Shown: positions 33,499 through 42,111 of the stretch, piece after piece
Position numbering within the stretch: the first letter of the stretch is position 1
How the letters are laid out: every line of letters starts with the position of its first letter
NCBI RefSeq assembly: GCF_002564045.1
Contig: NZ_PDJK01000002.1
Span: forward strand, 2,418,001-2,482,000
Reading direction: 5' to 3'
DNA length: 64,000 nt
Source of the DNA: Amycolatopsis sulphurea
GTDB lineage: Bacteria; Actinomycetota; Actinomycetes; Mycobacteriales; Pseudonocardiaceae
Notes under the pieces: model-generated
Told to the model about the DNA's origin: nothing
Databases searched by the model: none
The model's input: the letters and a program-made list of their open reading frames with translations, nothing else
Position numbers and translations under genes: made by a program

Positions 33499-35526
33499 AT
33501 GGTTTCGGCCGGGAAACGTCTGCTGGTGGTGCTCGGCCTGCTGGCCGGTCTGCTGGAGAAGGCCGTGCACGGTGGTCCCTTTCGCGCCGGTGATCCGGTC
33601 ACGTTCACACTTACCGTCACCAATACCGGTGATTCGCCACTCAGCGCCGTCAAGGTGATCGATCAGGGAACTTGCGTGAAGACCTTCGACACCCTGGCCG
33701 CCGGTGCCAAGCAGGCTTACGACTGCACGGTGCCCGCGCCGGCGGACGACACGGTCAGCACCGCGAGCGCGAAAGGCACTCCACTGACCGGACCACAACT
33801 CTCGGTCACTGCCACCGCGAAGATCGACGTGATTCATCCGTCGATCACGGTCCGTCCGACGGTGAGCCCGGCAATCGCTCGGGCGGGCGACGACCTTACG
33901 GTGACGCTCGTTGTCACCAACACCGGTGATGTGCCGTTGACGTCGGTGACCGTAAAAGATTCCGGCTGCGACAAGACTTTCGACCAGCTCGCCGCACAGG
34001 CCGTGCAGACTTACCAGTGCACCGTGAAGGCCGGTCCCGACGATTTCACCAACCCCGCGGCGGTCACCGCGAACGACCCGACGAACCGGGCCGTCACCGC
34101 GTCCGCCGGTGCGCCCGTGGACGTGATCCATCCGGAGATCGCGCTCATGAAGGACGCTCAGCCGTACCAAGTGAATTCGGGTGACAAAGTCACTTTCTCC
34201 TTACTGGTGAAGAACGTTGGCGATGTACCGATCACCGATGTGTCCGTTGTGGACGATCGGACGCCGTCCTGTGCGCACCGGGTGACGCAACTGGCGCCGG
34301 ACGCCGAGGAGACGTATCAGTGCACCACGGTCGCCGGATCGGCGGGCTTCACCAACATCGCGAAGGTGAGCGGGACCGATCCGACGAAACGCCTGGTCAA
34401 CGCCTCCGCGCAGGCGTCGTTCGTGGTGCTGAAGCCGAGCGTCTCGGTGGTCGAGCGGGCGTCCGGCGGGCCGTTCCGCGCGGGTGAGTCGCTGCCGTTC
34501 GAGGTGATCGTCACCAACACCGGTGACCAGGAATTGCACGATGTCACCGTTTCTGCGGATCATGCGCCAGACTGCGCACGTCGGTTTGAGACCTTGCCCG
34601 TCAACGGAATCCAGCGCTACCCCTGCGTGACCACTGCTGGATCCGGTGATCCGTCGGCCACCGTGACTGCGACTCCCCCGTCGGGTGCGCCGGTCACCGC
34701 CACGGCCAAGGCCGACTTCAGCGTGCTCCGTCCCGCGGTGGAGTTGCGTCGAGAACATCTGGACCAGCCGATCCGCCCAGGCGACCCGGTCACCTACGTG
34801 ACCACTGTGCGCAATACCGGCGACTCGCCGCTGCACGAGGTGACCTTTCGCGACGCTGATGAGGCTTGCTCGTTCACGCTTCGCGCACTCGATCCTGGCG
34901 CGCACGCAACTCGTGCTTGCACCCAGACGGCGCGGGCCGACCTGAGCGGCCGCGACACCGTCACGGCAACCGACGACACCGGGCGCACCGTCGCGAACGG
35001 CACCACCACCACTACCACCGACGTAACCGGTCCCGGCCTGACCGTCACCACCACACCTCCACCACGCCCGGTGCTCCCCGGCCACCCGAGCCCGGTCACG
35101 GCCGTCGCGAAGAACACCGGTGATGTGCCGTTGGCCGACGTCCGGGTGACCGGTCCCGGCTGCGTAAGCGAACCAGCCGAACTTGCCCCAGGAGCCACCA
35201 CGGCCGCACTGACCTGTGAAGTGACCACTCCGGGCACCGTAACAGCGACAGGCCGAAACGCTGCTGCGCAAGCCACTCCGCGCGCTGACGCCCAGGCCGC
35301 AACCCGAGACGCCGCGTACCCAGCCGACGCCCGCGTCGCAGGCACCGGCGCGCAGGTATCAACCCAAACCCCAGTACGCCCCTACGTCGCCAACCCGACC
35401 CTTCGGCTGACTGAGCGCGGCGAGTCGACTGCAGCGGCAGGGGGCACCGTCACGTTCTTGGTCGCTGCTGAGAACGTGGGCACCTCAGTGCTGACCGTCG
35501 ACGGGCATCGGCTGCTGCCGGGGTAA
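33499..35526 (+). CDS. Cell-surface protein of tandem DUF11/CARDB-like repeats (C-terminus frameshifted off)
   Basis: 675 residues. After a short hydrophobic N-terminus (LLVVLGLLAGLL) there are about six tandem immunoglobulin-like repeats of roughly 100 residues, each with GDxVTFTLTVTNTGD, a TFDTLAAGAKQAYDC-like block and a C-terminal VDVIHPxI linker; each repeat usually holds a pair of cysteines. The frame stops at TAA 35524-35526 in CTGCCGGGGTAACG, but frame -1 continues without break to 35819 and adds a transmembrane anchor. So the intact protein would be about 773 residues, secreted and membrane-anchored. The break is either a real mutation or a sequencing error in the G-run. The ribosome site is weak. 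Confidence 0.75.
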   Translation: MVSAGKRLLVVLGLLAGLLEKAVHGGPFRAGDPVTFTLTVTNTGDSPLSAVKVIDQGTCVKTFDTLAAGAKQAYDCTVPAPADDTVSTASAKGTPLTGPQLSVTATAKIDVIHPSITVRPTVSPAIARAGDDLTVTLVVTNTGDVPLTSVTVKDSGCDKTFDQLAAQAVQTYQCTVKAGPDDFTNPAAVTANDPTNRAVTASAGAPVDVIHPEIALMKDAQPYQVNSGDKVTFSLLVKNVGDVPITDVSVVDDRTPSCAHRVTQLAPDAEETYQCTTVAGSAGFTNIAKVSGTDPTKRLVNASAQASFVVLKPSVSVVERASGGPFRAGESLPFEVIVTNTGDQELHDVTVSADHAPDCARRFETLPVNGIQRYPCVTTAGSGDPSATVTATPPSGAPVTATAKADFSVLRPAVELRREHLDQPIRPGDPVTYVTTVRNTGDSPLHEVTFRDADEACSFTLRALDPGAHATRACTQTARADLSGRDTVTATDDTGRTVANGTTTTTTDVTGPGLTVTTTPPPRPVLPGHPSPVTAVAKNTGDVPLADVRVTGPGCVSEPAELAPGATTAALTCEVTTPGTVTATGRNAAAQATPRADAQAATRDAAYPADARVAGTGAQVSTQTPVRPYVANPTLRLTERGESTAAAGGTVTFLVAAENVGTSVLTVDGHRLLPG

Positions 35527-35819
35527 CGCACTACTGGACTCGGAGCGCCACAGCCCCGGCACACGGACGATTCGCCGACTCAGTCCCGGTACAAGTAGTG
35601 CCCGAAGTGGACGGAGCGAACCCGTTCATCGTCAAGGCGACTGCCGCAGGGCAAGTGGATATGGCGGTAGCCCGGCCGGTCGACGGGAACGATCTTGACC
35701 TTCGGGACGGCGTACTGGTCATTCTCGCGCTGCTAGGGGCTGGCGCATTGCTCGTGCGGATTACCTGGCGGGCGCGGAAAAGCGTGCGTACGCGACGTCG
35801 CAACAGCCGGAAGAGCTGA
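35527..35819 (+). pseudogene. C-terminal anchor part of the preceding repeat protein, in a shifted frame
   Basis: Frame -1 relative to the repeat protein reads VTHYWTRSATAPAHGR, PVQVVPEVDGANPFIVKATAAGQ, then a hydrophobic helix VLVILALLGAGALLVRITW and a basic tail RARKSVRTRRRNSRKS, ending 35819. This is a typical stop-transfer anchor of a surface protein. It has no start of its own with a ribosome site. Confidence 0.7.
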
Positions 35820-35828
35820 TCCCCCGGA

Positions 35829-36836
35829 CTACTGCGTGTCTTCGATTGGCCGCTGCTGTAGGTCGCCGTAGCGCTCCAGGACGGTCGCGCGCAGCGTCGG
35901 ATCGTTGCGTGGCACCGGCTCGATGAACACTTCGCGTACGTCGTTGAACTGCTCGCTCAGTTCGCCGGCCAGACGTACGCACGCGCGTTCCACGTCGGCC
36001 GCACCCAGTGCGTCGTCGAAGTCCACGCGGGCGCAGACCAGTACGTGATCGGTGCCCATCAGCATGGTCTGCAGGTCCACCAGCGCTTCGATTTCGGGCG
36101 CGGCCGCCAGGTGGTCGCGTACCTCGCCTACCAGCCGCGGGTCCGCTTGCCTGCCGATGAGCAGACCGCGGTTGGTGCGGCCGAGCAGATAGGCCACGCA
36201 CACGAGCAGCACGCCGATCAGGATCGAGGCCAGCCCGTCCCACACCGACGAGCCGGTGAGCTGGTGCAGGCCGAGGCCGGCGAACGCGAGCAACAGGCCG
36301 ACGAGCGCGGCCGAGTCCTCGAACAGTACCGTCTTCGGCGCGGGGTCGTCGATCATCTTCAAGTAGCCGAAGAACGACCGGCCTTCGGTGCGGGAGTCCC
36401 GGCGCACCTGGCGTACCGCCTGCAACCAGGAAATCCCTTCGAGGCAGAACGCGGCGGCCAGCACGACGTACCCGACGATCGGGTCGGTCTGTTCCTCGGG
36501 GTGCCCGAAGACCGTGGTGAATCCTTCGTACAGCGCGAAAACCGCACCCGAAGCGAAGATCGACACCGCGGCGAGCAGGGACCAGAAGTACCGCTCCTTG
36601 CCGTATCCGAACGGGTGCATGCGATCTGCCGGTCGCTCGGACCGCTTGAGCGCGGTGAGCAACAGGACTTCGGTGATGGTGTCGGCGACCGAATGCGCTG
36701 CCTCCGACAACATCGCACCCGATCCGGTGATGATGCCCGCGGCGAGCTTCATCGCCGCGATGGCCAGATTCACCCCGCCTGCCAGCACGACGGTGAGGGT
36801 GCTTTCGCCGCCGGCGGATTCGTCCTGCTCGCTCAC
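35829..36836 (-). CDS. Cation diffusion facilitator family transporter
   Basis: 335 residues from GTG 36836. Six membrane segments are visible, with GSGAMLSEAAHSVADTITEVLLL holding the SxxAHSxxD metal site of helix II, HPFGYGKERYFWSL, and the second site EDSAALVGLLLAFAGLGLHQLTG in helix V. The C-terminal cytoplasmic domain (VLVCARVDFDDALGAADVERACVRLAGELSEQF) is the usual dimerising part. Metal (zinc, manganese or iron) cannot be told. Single gene, convergent with the repeat protein. Confidence 0.9.
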   Translation of the reverse strand: MSEQDESAGGESTLTVVLAGGVNLAIAAMKLAAGIITGSGAMLSEAAHSVADTITEVLLLTALKRSERPADRMHPFGYGKERYFWSLLAAVSIFASGAVFALYEGFTTVFGHPEEQTDPIVGYVVLAAAFCLEGISWLQAVRQVRRDSRTEGRSFFGYLKMIDDPAPKTVLFEDSAALVGLLLAFAGLGLHQLTGSSVWDGLASILIGVLLVCVAYLLGRTNRGLLIGRQADPRLVGEVRDHLAAAPEIEALVDLQTMLMGTDHVLVCARVDFDDALGAADVERACVRLAGELSEQFNDVREVFIEPVPRNDPTLRATVLERYGDLQQRPIEDTQ

Positions 36837-36929
36837 GCGCAGCAGACTAGCCGTTGTACCGTGCGCTCACCGGCCACGAACGAAGACGGCCCCTCCCGAT
36901 GCGGAGAGGAGCCGTCCAAGGCAAAGCTG

Positions 36930-39242
36930 TCAGTCCCGCTTCTCCTCCGGCCCAGTCTCCGGCTCGTCTTCCAGCTCGGGGTCCGGGCCGTCGAGTGACG
37001 GCGCGCCCGCCGGGATGAGCGTCGGCTCCGGCTTGCGCTTCACGGCGGTGAGCAGCAGCTGTGCGACGTCGACGACCTCGAGCTTCTCGCTCGCCACACC
37101 GTCACTCTGGCGCGACGTCACGCCGTCGGTGAGCATGACGCGGCAGAACGGGCAGCCGGTGGCGATCTTCGACGGCGCGGTGCCGAGCGCTTCGTCCACG
37201 CGCTCGACGTTGATCCGCTTGCCGATCTTCTCCTCCATCCACATCCGCGCGCCGCCGGCACCACAGCACATCGAGCGGTCGCCGTGCCGCGGCATTTCGC
37301 GCAGCGTCGCGCCCGAAGCGCCGACCAGCTCGCGCGGTGCGTCGTAGACCTTGTTGTGGCGGCCCAGGTAGCACGGGTCGTGGTAGGTGACGTCCTCGGC
37401 GACCGGCGCGACCGGGGTCAGGTACTTCTCCCGCACCAGGCGGTTGAGCAGCTGCGTGTGGTGCACGACGTCGAACTGGCCGCCCAGCTCCGGGTACTCG
37501 TTGGCGAGCGTGTTGAAGCAGTGCGCACAGGTCACGACGACCTTGCGCGCCTTGCGTTCCCGTCCTTCGAACACCGAGTTCAGCACCTCGACGTTCTGCT
37601 GGGCGAGCATCTGGAAGAGGAATTCGTTGCCCGCACGGCGTGCCGGGTCACCGGTACAGGTCTCTTCCGAGCCCAGCACGGTGTACTGCACACCCGCGAT
37701 GTGCAGCAGTTCCGCCACCGCGCGGGTGGTCTTCTTCGCGCGGTCCTCGAACGCGCCCGCGCAGCCGACCCAGAACAGGTACTCCGCGTCGCCGAGATCG
37801 CCGTCGAAGACCGGCACCTCGAAGTCCAGCTCCTCCGTCCACTGCAGACGGTCCTTGGCGTTCTGGCCCCACGGGTTGCCCTTGTTCTCAAGGTTCTTGA
37901 ACATGCCGTTCAGCTCGGTGGGGAACGAGGATTCGATCATCACCTGGTAACGCCGCATGTCCACGATGTGGTCCACGTGCTCGATGTCCACCGGGCACTG
38001 CTCCACGCACGCACCACAGGACGTACACGACCACAGCACGTCCGGGTCGATTACACCGCCGTCGTCGCCGACGAGCGCCTTCTGCGACTCCGCGATCGCG
38101 AGCACGTCTATACCCGCGTACATCCCGGACCCCGCCTCACCGCCACCCTCAACGGAGGCGCCCGCTGTGTCTTTCCTGCCAGACAAGCCGACTTCGTCGC
38201 CCGCCATGTCACGCTTGCCGCCCGCCAGCAGGTACGGCGCCTTCGCGTATGCGTGGTCGCGAAGCTGCGTAATGAGCAGCTTCGGCGACAGCGGCTTCCC
38301 GGTGTTCCACGCGGGACACTGCGACTGGCAACGGCCGCACTCGGTGCAGGTGGAGAAGTCCAGCCAGCCTTTCCAGCTGAAGTCCTCGATCGCGCCCACA
38401 CCGAAGGTGTCCTCATCCGGGTCGGCTTCTTCGAGATCGAGGACCTTGCCCTTGCTCATCATCGGCTTCAGCCGGCCGAGCGCGACGCCACCGTCCGCTT
38501 CGCGCTTGAAGTAGATGTTGAAGAACGCGCTGAACCGGTGCCAGGCCACACCCATGGTCATGGTGCGCGCGACGACGATCAGCCACACCGTGGCGCTCAT
38601 CAGCTTGATGAAGGCGAACACCGACACCAGGGCCGCGGACGAAGGTAGCGCCCAGCTAAGCGGGTTGGACACGAAGGCAGCCCACGGGGGCGTCTCGTGG
38701 GCGTGCATAGCGACCTTCGCGGCGCGTACGCCGATGATGCCGATGCCCTCCACGATGACAACAGCCTCGACGAAGTACGCCCACTTGAAGTTCGAGCCGG
38801 CGAAGCGCGACTGACGGTCCGCGCGGCGCGGGTGGTTCAGCTGGCGGATGACCGCCAGCGCGATCCCGCCCACCACGGTGCCGACGCCGAGCAGCTCCAT
38901 CAGCAGGCTCCACGGCGCCCAGTCCTCCAGCACCGGCCAGCCCCAGGTCGGCACGAACACCTCGCCGTAGGCCTCGAACAGGGCGAGCGAGCCGATCAGG
39001 AAGCCCCACATCACCATCCAGTGCCACGGCGCCACCTGACGGAACTTGGCCATCCGGGTGTGTACCGCGAACTCCTTGACCATGGTGCCCAGCCGGGCGG
39101 TGAACGGCCCGTTGCGGGTCGTGTCGGGCTGGCCGAGCCGGATCACCCGCACGAAGCGGGCCACGGTCGCGATGAACATTCCCCAGGCGATGATGCCCAG
39201 GAGGACGGAGATCCCCCCGAGCGTCAGCTGTACCGCGCCCAT
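36930..39242 (-). CDS. etfD: Membrane Fe-S oxidoreductase, EtfD type (electron outlet for acyl-CoA dehydrogenases)
   Basis: 770 residues from ATG 39242. The N-terminal third has about six membrane helices like a nitrate-reductase gamma/haem b domain (SVLLGIIAWGMFIATVARF, WHWMVMWGFLIGSLALFEAYG). The middle carries two 4Fe-4S motifs, CTECGRCQSQCP and CTSCGACVEQCP. The C-terminal part has two CCG-type domains (VTCAHCFNTLANEYPE, MCCGAGGARMWMEE, ATGCPFCRVMLTDG). This is the layout of mycobacterial Rv0338c/EtfD, which takes electrons from acyl-CoA dehydrogenases through ETF to menaquinone. It shares an upstream sequence with fadE5 in this window. Confidence 0.9.
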   Translation of the reverse strand: MGAVQLTLGGISVLLGIIAWGMFIATVARFVRVIRLGQPDTTRNGPFTARLGTMVKEFAVHTRMAKFRQVAPWHWMVMWGFLIGSLALFEAYGEVFVPTWGWPVLEDWAPWSLLMELLGVGTVVGGIALAVIRQLNHPRRADRQSRFAGSNFKWAYFVEAVVIVEGIGIIGVRAAKVAMHAHETPPWAAFVSNPLSWALPSSAALVSVFAFIKLMSATVWLIVVARTMTMGVAWHRFSAFFNIYFKREADGGVALGRLKPMMSKGKVLDLEEADPDEDTFGVGAIEDFSWKGWLDFSTCTECGRCQSQCPAWNTGKPLSPKLLITQLRDHAYAKAPYLLAGGKRDMAGDEVGLSGRKDTAGASVEGGGEAGSGMYAGIDVLAIAESQKALVGDDGGVIDPDVLWSCTSCGACVEQCPVDIEHVDHIVDMRRYQVMIESSFPTELNGMFKNLENKGNPWGQNAKDRLQWTEELDFEVPVFDGDLGDAEYLFWVGCAGAFEDRAKKTTRAVAELLHIAGVQYTVLGSEETCTGDPARRAGNEFLFQMLAQQNVEVLNSVFEGRERKARKVVVTCAHCFNTLANEYPELGGQFDVVHHTQLLNRLVREKYLTPVAPVAEDVTYHDPCYLGRHNKVYDAPRELVGASGATLREMPRHGDRSMCCGAGGARMWMEEKIGKRINVERVDEALGTAPSKIATGCPFCRVMLTDGVTSRQSDGVASEKLEVVDVAQLLLTAVKRKPEPTLIPAGAPSLDGPDPELEDEPETGPEEKRD

Positions 39243-39316
39243 CGTCGGGTGCCTTTCGTCCGGTGTGGTGGTGGCCGGTGCGCGAGGCGCCGGTTGCGGA
39301 GCAGGGTAACGCTTCT

Positions 39317-39331
39317 TACTGATGGGTAATC
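39317..39331 (-). promoter_or_regulatory. Operator-like site upstream of etfD, shared with fadE5
   Basis: Minus strand ATTACCCATCAGTAA ends 75 bases before the etfD start. The same 15-bp element (ATTACCTACCAGTAA on the minus strand of 18327-18341) lies 73 bases before fadE5. Thirteen of 15 bases agree. Confidence 0.6.
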
Positions 39332-39411
39332 GGTAGGACGGTCCCAAGTCCCACTGATGTGGTGCACGCCTCGCTAGCTATTGGGACGATCGTTCAGGTA
39401 GTTTCTCTCCC

Positions 39412-39738
39412 ATGGGTGCCTACTTGTACCTCGCGCTGGCGATCGGCGCAGAAGTCACGGCCACCGTGTCGCTGAGGTTTTCCGAAGGGTTCTCCCGGCT
39501 CGGGCCTTCGATCCTGGTGATCGCCGGGTACGGCTTCGCGTTCTTCGCGCTTTCGCAAGTGCTGAAGGCGGGGCTACCGATCGGTGTCGTCTACGCGGTC
39601 TGGGCGGCGGCTGGAGTTGCCTTGGTGGCGCTGGTGGGTGTCTTGTTCCTCAAAGAGCCGATCAACCTGGCGATGATCGCCGGAATCCTGATGGTGATCG
39701 GCGGTGTGGTGCTGATCGAGTTGGGGAGCAAGGCGTGA
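39412..39738 (+). CDS. SMR family multidrug efflux protein
   Basis: 108 residues from ATG 39412 with four membrane helices. Glu14 in AYLYLALAIGAEVTAT is the conserved proton/drug-coupling residue, and GLPIGVVYAVWAAAGVALVALVGVLFLKEP matches the family signature. It would work as an antiparallel dimer exporting cationic compounds. Its stop overlaps the start of a TetR gene (GTGA), which probably represses this operon; ACGATCGT (39386-39393) in the leader is a short palindrome. Confidence 0.92.
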   Translation: MGAYLYLALAIGAEVTATVSLRFSEGFSRLGPSILVIAGYGFAFFALSQVLKAGLPIGVVYAVWAAAGVALVALVGVLFLKEPINLAMIAGILMVIGGVVLIELGSKA

Positions 39739-40295
39739 AGATCCAGGCCGACGGTCGCAAGGTACGCGGCGAGAAGAGGCGTACCGAGATCATCGAGGCC
39801 ACGCTGCGGGTGATCGAACGCGACGGCGTCGCCGGAGTCACCCACCGCACTGTCGCCGCCGAAGCGGGCGTACCCACGACGTCCACCACGTACCACTTCT
39901 CGTCGCTGGACGACCTGCTCGTCGCCACGCTCATCTCGTGCGCACGGGACATGGCGACGGAGGTGTACTGGATGATCGACCGCGCTCGTTCGCGGGGCAG
40001 CCGTGGTGCCGAAGAGGTGGCGGGGCTGCTCGCCGAGGCGCTCGGGCCGCGACGCGGCCGCACCATGGCCGAGTACGAGCTGTACCTGCTGGCGGCGCGC
40101 AAACCCGAGTTGCGCCCGGCCGCGCGTCGCTGGCTCGACGTGCTGACCTCGATGGTCCGTCACAACGACGAGGTGGCCTTCCGGGTTTTCCTCGCCGGTA
40201 TCGACGGGCTCCTCATCCAGGGCCTGATCGACGACGAGCCGCCGTCCGCGGAGGAGCTTCGCCCGGTCGTGGACTACCTGCTGAAGCCGCGCTGA
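39735..40295 (+). CDS. TetR family regulator of the SMR pump
   Basis: 186 residues from GTG 39735, coupled to the SMR gene. N-terminal helix-turn-helix: RRTEIIEATLRVIERDGVAGVTHRTVAAEAGVPTTSTTYHFSSLDDLL. The C-terminal ligand domain is short and ends with LLIQGLIDDEPPSAEELRPVVDYLL. Co-transcription with an exporter implies local, ligand-released repression. The stop is followed at once by a palindromic repeat. Confidence 0.88.
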   Translation: MKIQADGRKVRGEKRRTEIIEATLRVIERDGVAGVTHRTVAAEAGVPTTSTTYHFSSLDDLLVATLISCARDMATEVYWMIDRARSRGSRGAEEVAGLLAEALGPRRGRTMAEYELYLLAARKPELRPAARRWLDVLTSMVRHNDEVAFRVFLAGIDGLLIQGLIDDEPPSAEELRPVVDYLLKPR

Positions 40296-40298
40296 AGG

Positions 40299-40349
40299 CT
40301 GTGAAGGGCCCCTTCACGGACTCAGAGTCTGTGAAGGGGCCCTTCACAG
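40299..40349. repeat. Dispersed double palindrome (copy 2)
   Basis: GTGAAGGGCCCCTTCAC (40301-40317) and GTGAAGGGGCCCTTCAC (40331-40347) around GGACTCAGAGTCT. Same family as 13715-13765, placed 4 bases after the tetR stop. Confidence 0.85.
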
Positions 40350-40372
40350 CCGGAGGCCGCGGCGAGCTGCGC

Positions 40373-40912
40373 TCAGCCCTTGTTCTCGTAGACGGCGGTG
40401 AGGGTCGCGCGGGCCAGCGTGTGGCCGAACATGGTGAAGCCGAGCGCCGCCGGCGTCGTGTCTTTGTCCGCGTCGAGGGTGTCGACGTCGAGGGCGTGTA
40501 CCACGAAGAAGTAGCGGTGTGGGCCGTGGCCGGGAGGCGGGGCAGCGCCGAGGAACTGACGTACGCCACCGTCGCCCTTCAGGGTGACGGCGCCTTCGGG
40601 GATGCCTGAGCCGGAGGCGTCGCCTGCCCCGGAGCGCAGCTCGGTGACGGTGGCCGGGATGTTGAACACGGCCCAGTGCCAGAAGCCGCTCGCGGTAGGC
40701 GCGTCGGGGTCGTACGCGGTAACGGCGAAGCTGCGGGTGTCTGCCGGGAAGCCGCTCCAGGACAGCTGAGGCGAACGGTCCTCGCCGCCGGCGCCGAAGA
40801 TGCCGGACAAGTGGGGCGTGGCGAGCGTTTCGCCTTCGGCGATGTCGGTGCTGTGCAAGGTGAACGAGGGCACCGATGGCAGGAAGTCGTAGGGGTTGGA
40901 CGGCTGGGGCAT
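40373..40912 (-). CDS. YbhB/YbcL family (PEBP, Raf-kinase-inhibitor-like) protein
   Basis: 179 residues from ATG 40912, preceded by AGGAGG. PEBP-fold motifs are present: [46 protein letters not shown], with the ligand-site DPDAP and HW, and later [13 protein letters not shown]. Bacterial members have no established function. No signal peptide, so cytosolic. Confidence 0.92.
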   Translation of the reverse strand: MPQPSNPYDFLPSVPSFTLHSTDIAEGETLATPHLSGIFGAGGEDRSPQLSWSGFPADTRSFAVTAYDPDAPTASGFWHWAVFNIPATVTELRSGAGDASGSGIPEGAVTLKGDGGVRQFLGAAPPPGHGPHRYFFVVHALDVDTLDADKDTTPAALGFTMFGHTLARATLTAVYENKG

Positions 40913-41073
40913 CGATCCTCCTGAGCGCGGGAAGTCCGTTCGCTCGTCAGGTTAGGACCCCGGCCCTGAGGGTGCCGCCTCAGGGATGTTTCGGGGGGTT
41001 TACCGGATGTCGCCGGGGTGCCGGTGCCCTTAACGTCGTCCGGGACCGCAAGGACGCACCAGGGGGAGGAACC

Positions 41074-41853
41074 ATGGCACGCCCGATTCTCGCGCTGGCC
41101 GGCATCGTCGTGATCGGCGCGGGACTGGCGATCGGCTTCGGCTGGGGCGTTGCGTCCTCGGTGACCCGCGAAGCCACCATCAGCGAGCAGATCCACGGGG
41201 TCAAGCTGACGGCCGCCGCGGGTGACGTACGCGTCCGTACGGGCAGCGGGCCGGTACGGGTGCAGGAGAAACTGCAGTACCACTTTAGCTCGGATCCGGG
41301 CGACGCTTACCGGGTCGAGGGCGGTCAGCTCGTACTAGGCGACTGCGGCAGCAACTGCAGTGCCGACTTCGAGATCGTGGTTCCGGCTGGCATCCCCGTC
41401 ACGGGCGATATCGACTCGGGCGCGCTGGACGTCGCGGGGGTTAGCAGCGTCGACGTCACTTCGCACTCGGGGCAAGCGCAGGTTGCCGACGTCGCCGGCC
41501 CGGTGAGCCTGAATCTCAGCAGCGGTTCGACCGACGTACGCAACGTCGGCGACCTGAAGGTGCACAGCAGTTCCGGCCGTGTGAAGGCGGAAGGCGTACG
41601 CGGGAATGTCGACGTCTCCGTCGACAGCGGGCGTGTGGAGCTTGGGCTCGACCAGCCGGCCAACGTGACCGTGAAGGCCGACTCCGGCAGCGTCGACGTA
41701 CGGGTACCGGCCGGGTCGTACCGCGTCACCGGCGACTCCGGCAGCGGACGCCGCTCGGTCGAGATCCCGCAATACCTGCAGAACGCCAGTCCTGAATCCA
41801 AGACGCTCGACCTGAACACCGGCAGTGGCCGCCTGACGGTCAAGGCCGCCTGA
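41074..41853 (+). CDS. DUF4097-type beta-repeat protein, membrane-anchored
   Basis: 259 residues from ATG 41074, with GGGGGAGG upstream. One N-terminal hydrophobic segment (ILALAGIVVIGAGLAIGFGWGVA) works as signal or anchor. The outer part is a run of short strands with the form SGxVxVxxVxG (GALDVAGVSSVDVTSHSGQAQVADVAGPVSLNLSSGSTDVRNV and so on) that predicts a one-sided beta-helix, as in DUF4097/adhesin-like proteins. A pair of Cys (GDCGSNC) may form a disulfide. Function unknown. Followed by two short-spaced genes, perhaps one operon. Confidence 0.78.
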   Translation: MARPILALAGIVVIGAGLAIGFGWGVASSVTREATISEQIHGVKLTAAAGDVRVRTGSGPVRVQEKLQYHFSSDPGDAYRVEGGQLVLGDCGSNCSADFEIVVPAGIPVTGDIDSGALDVAGVSSVDVTSHSGQAQVADVAGPVSLNLSSGSTDVRNVGDLKVHSSSGRVKAEGVRGNVDVSVDSGRVELGLDQPANVTVKADSGSVDVRVPAGSYRVTGDSGSGRRSVEIPQYLQNASPESKTLDLNTGSGRLTVKAA

Positions 41854-41880
41854 AACTTCCCACAGGGGGGAACACGCACC

Positions 41881-42111
41881 ATGCGCAAGATCGAAACGCG
41901 GTTGCTCGCGGCCGTGCTGGCCGGCGCTGTCGGCGCGTTCGCGGTGACCGCCGCGTTCAGCCACGAGCCGGCGCCTGCGCCTGCCGCGCCGGTGGCGGTC
42001 GTACGGGTCGATGTGCCGCCAGGCGCCGTCCAGGTTGCTGACGTAGTGGGGGTACGCAGCGAACTGGACCACCGCGCTGCCCGCCCGGCCGCTGCGGCGC
42101 GGCCGGCATGA
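41881..42111 (+). CDS. Small secreted or membrane-tethered protein, 76 residues
   Basis: ATG 41881 with a purine-rich AGGGGGG upstream. An N-terminal signal-like segment (RLLAAVLAGAVGAFAVTAAF) is followed by a Pro/Ala-rich stretch and a short tail. No domain. Its TGA overlaps the start of the hydrolase gene (ATGA), so translation is probably coupled. The coding call rests on start site, coupling and composition. Confidence 0.5.
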   Translation: MRKIETRLLAAVLAGAVGAFAVTAAFSHEPAPAPAAPVAVVRVDVPPGAVQVADVVGVRSELDHRAARPAAAARPA

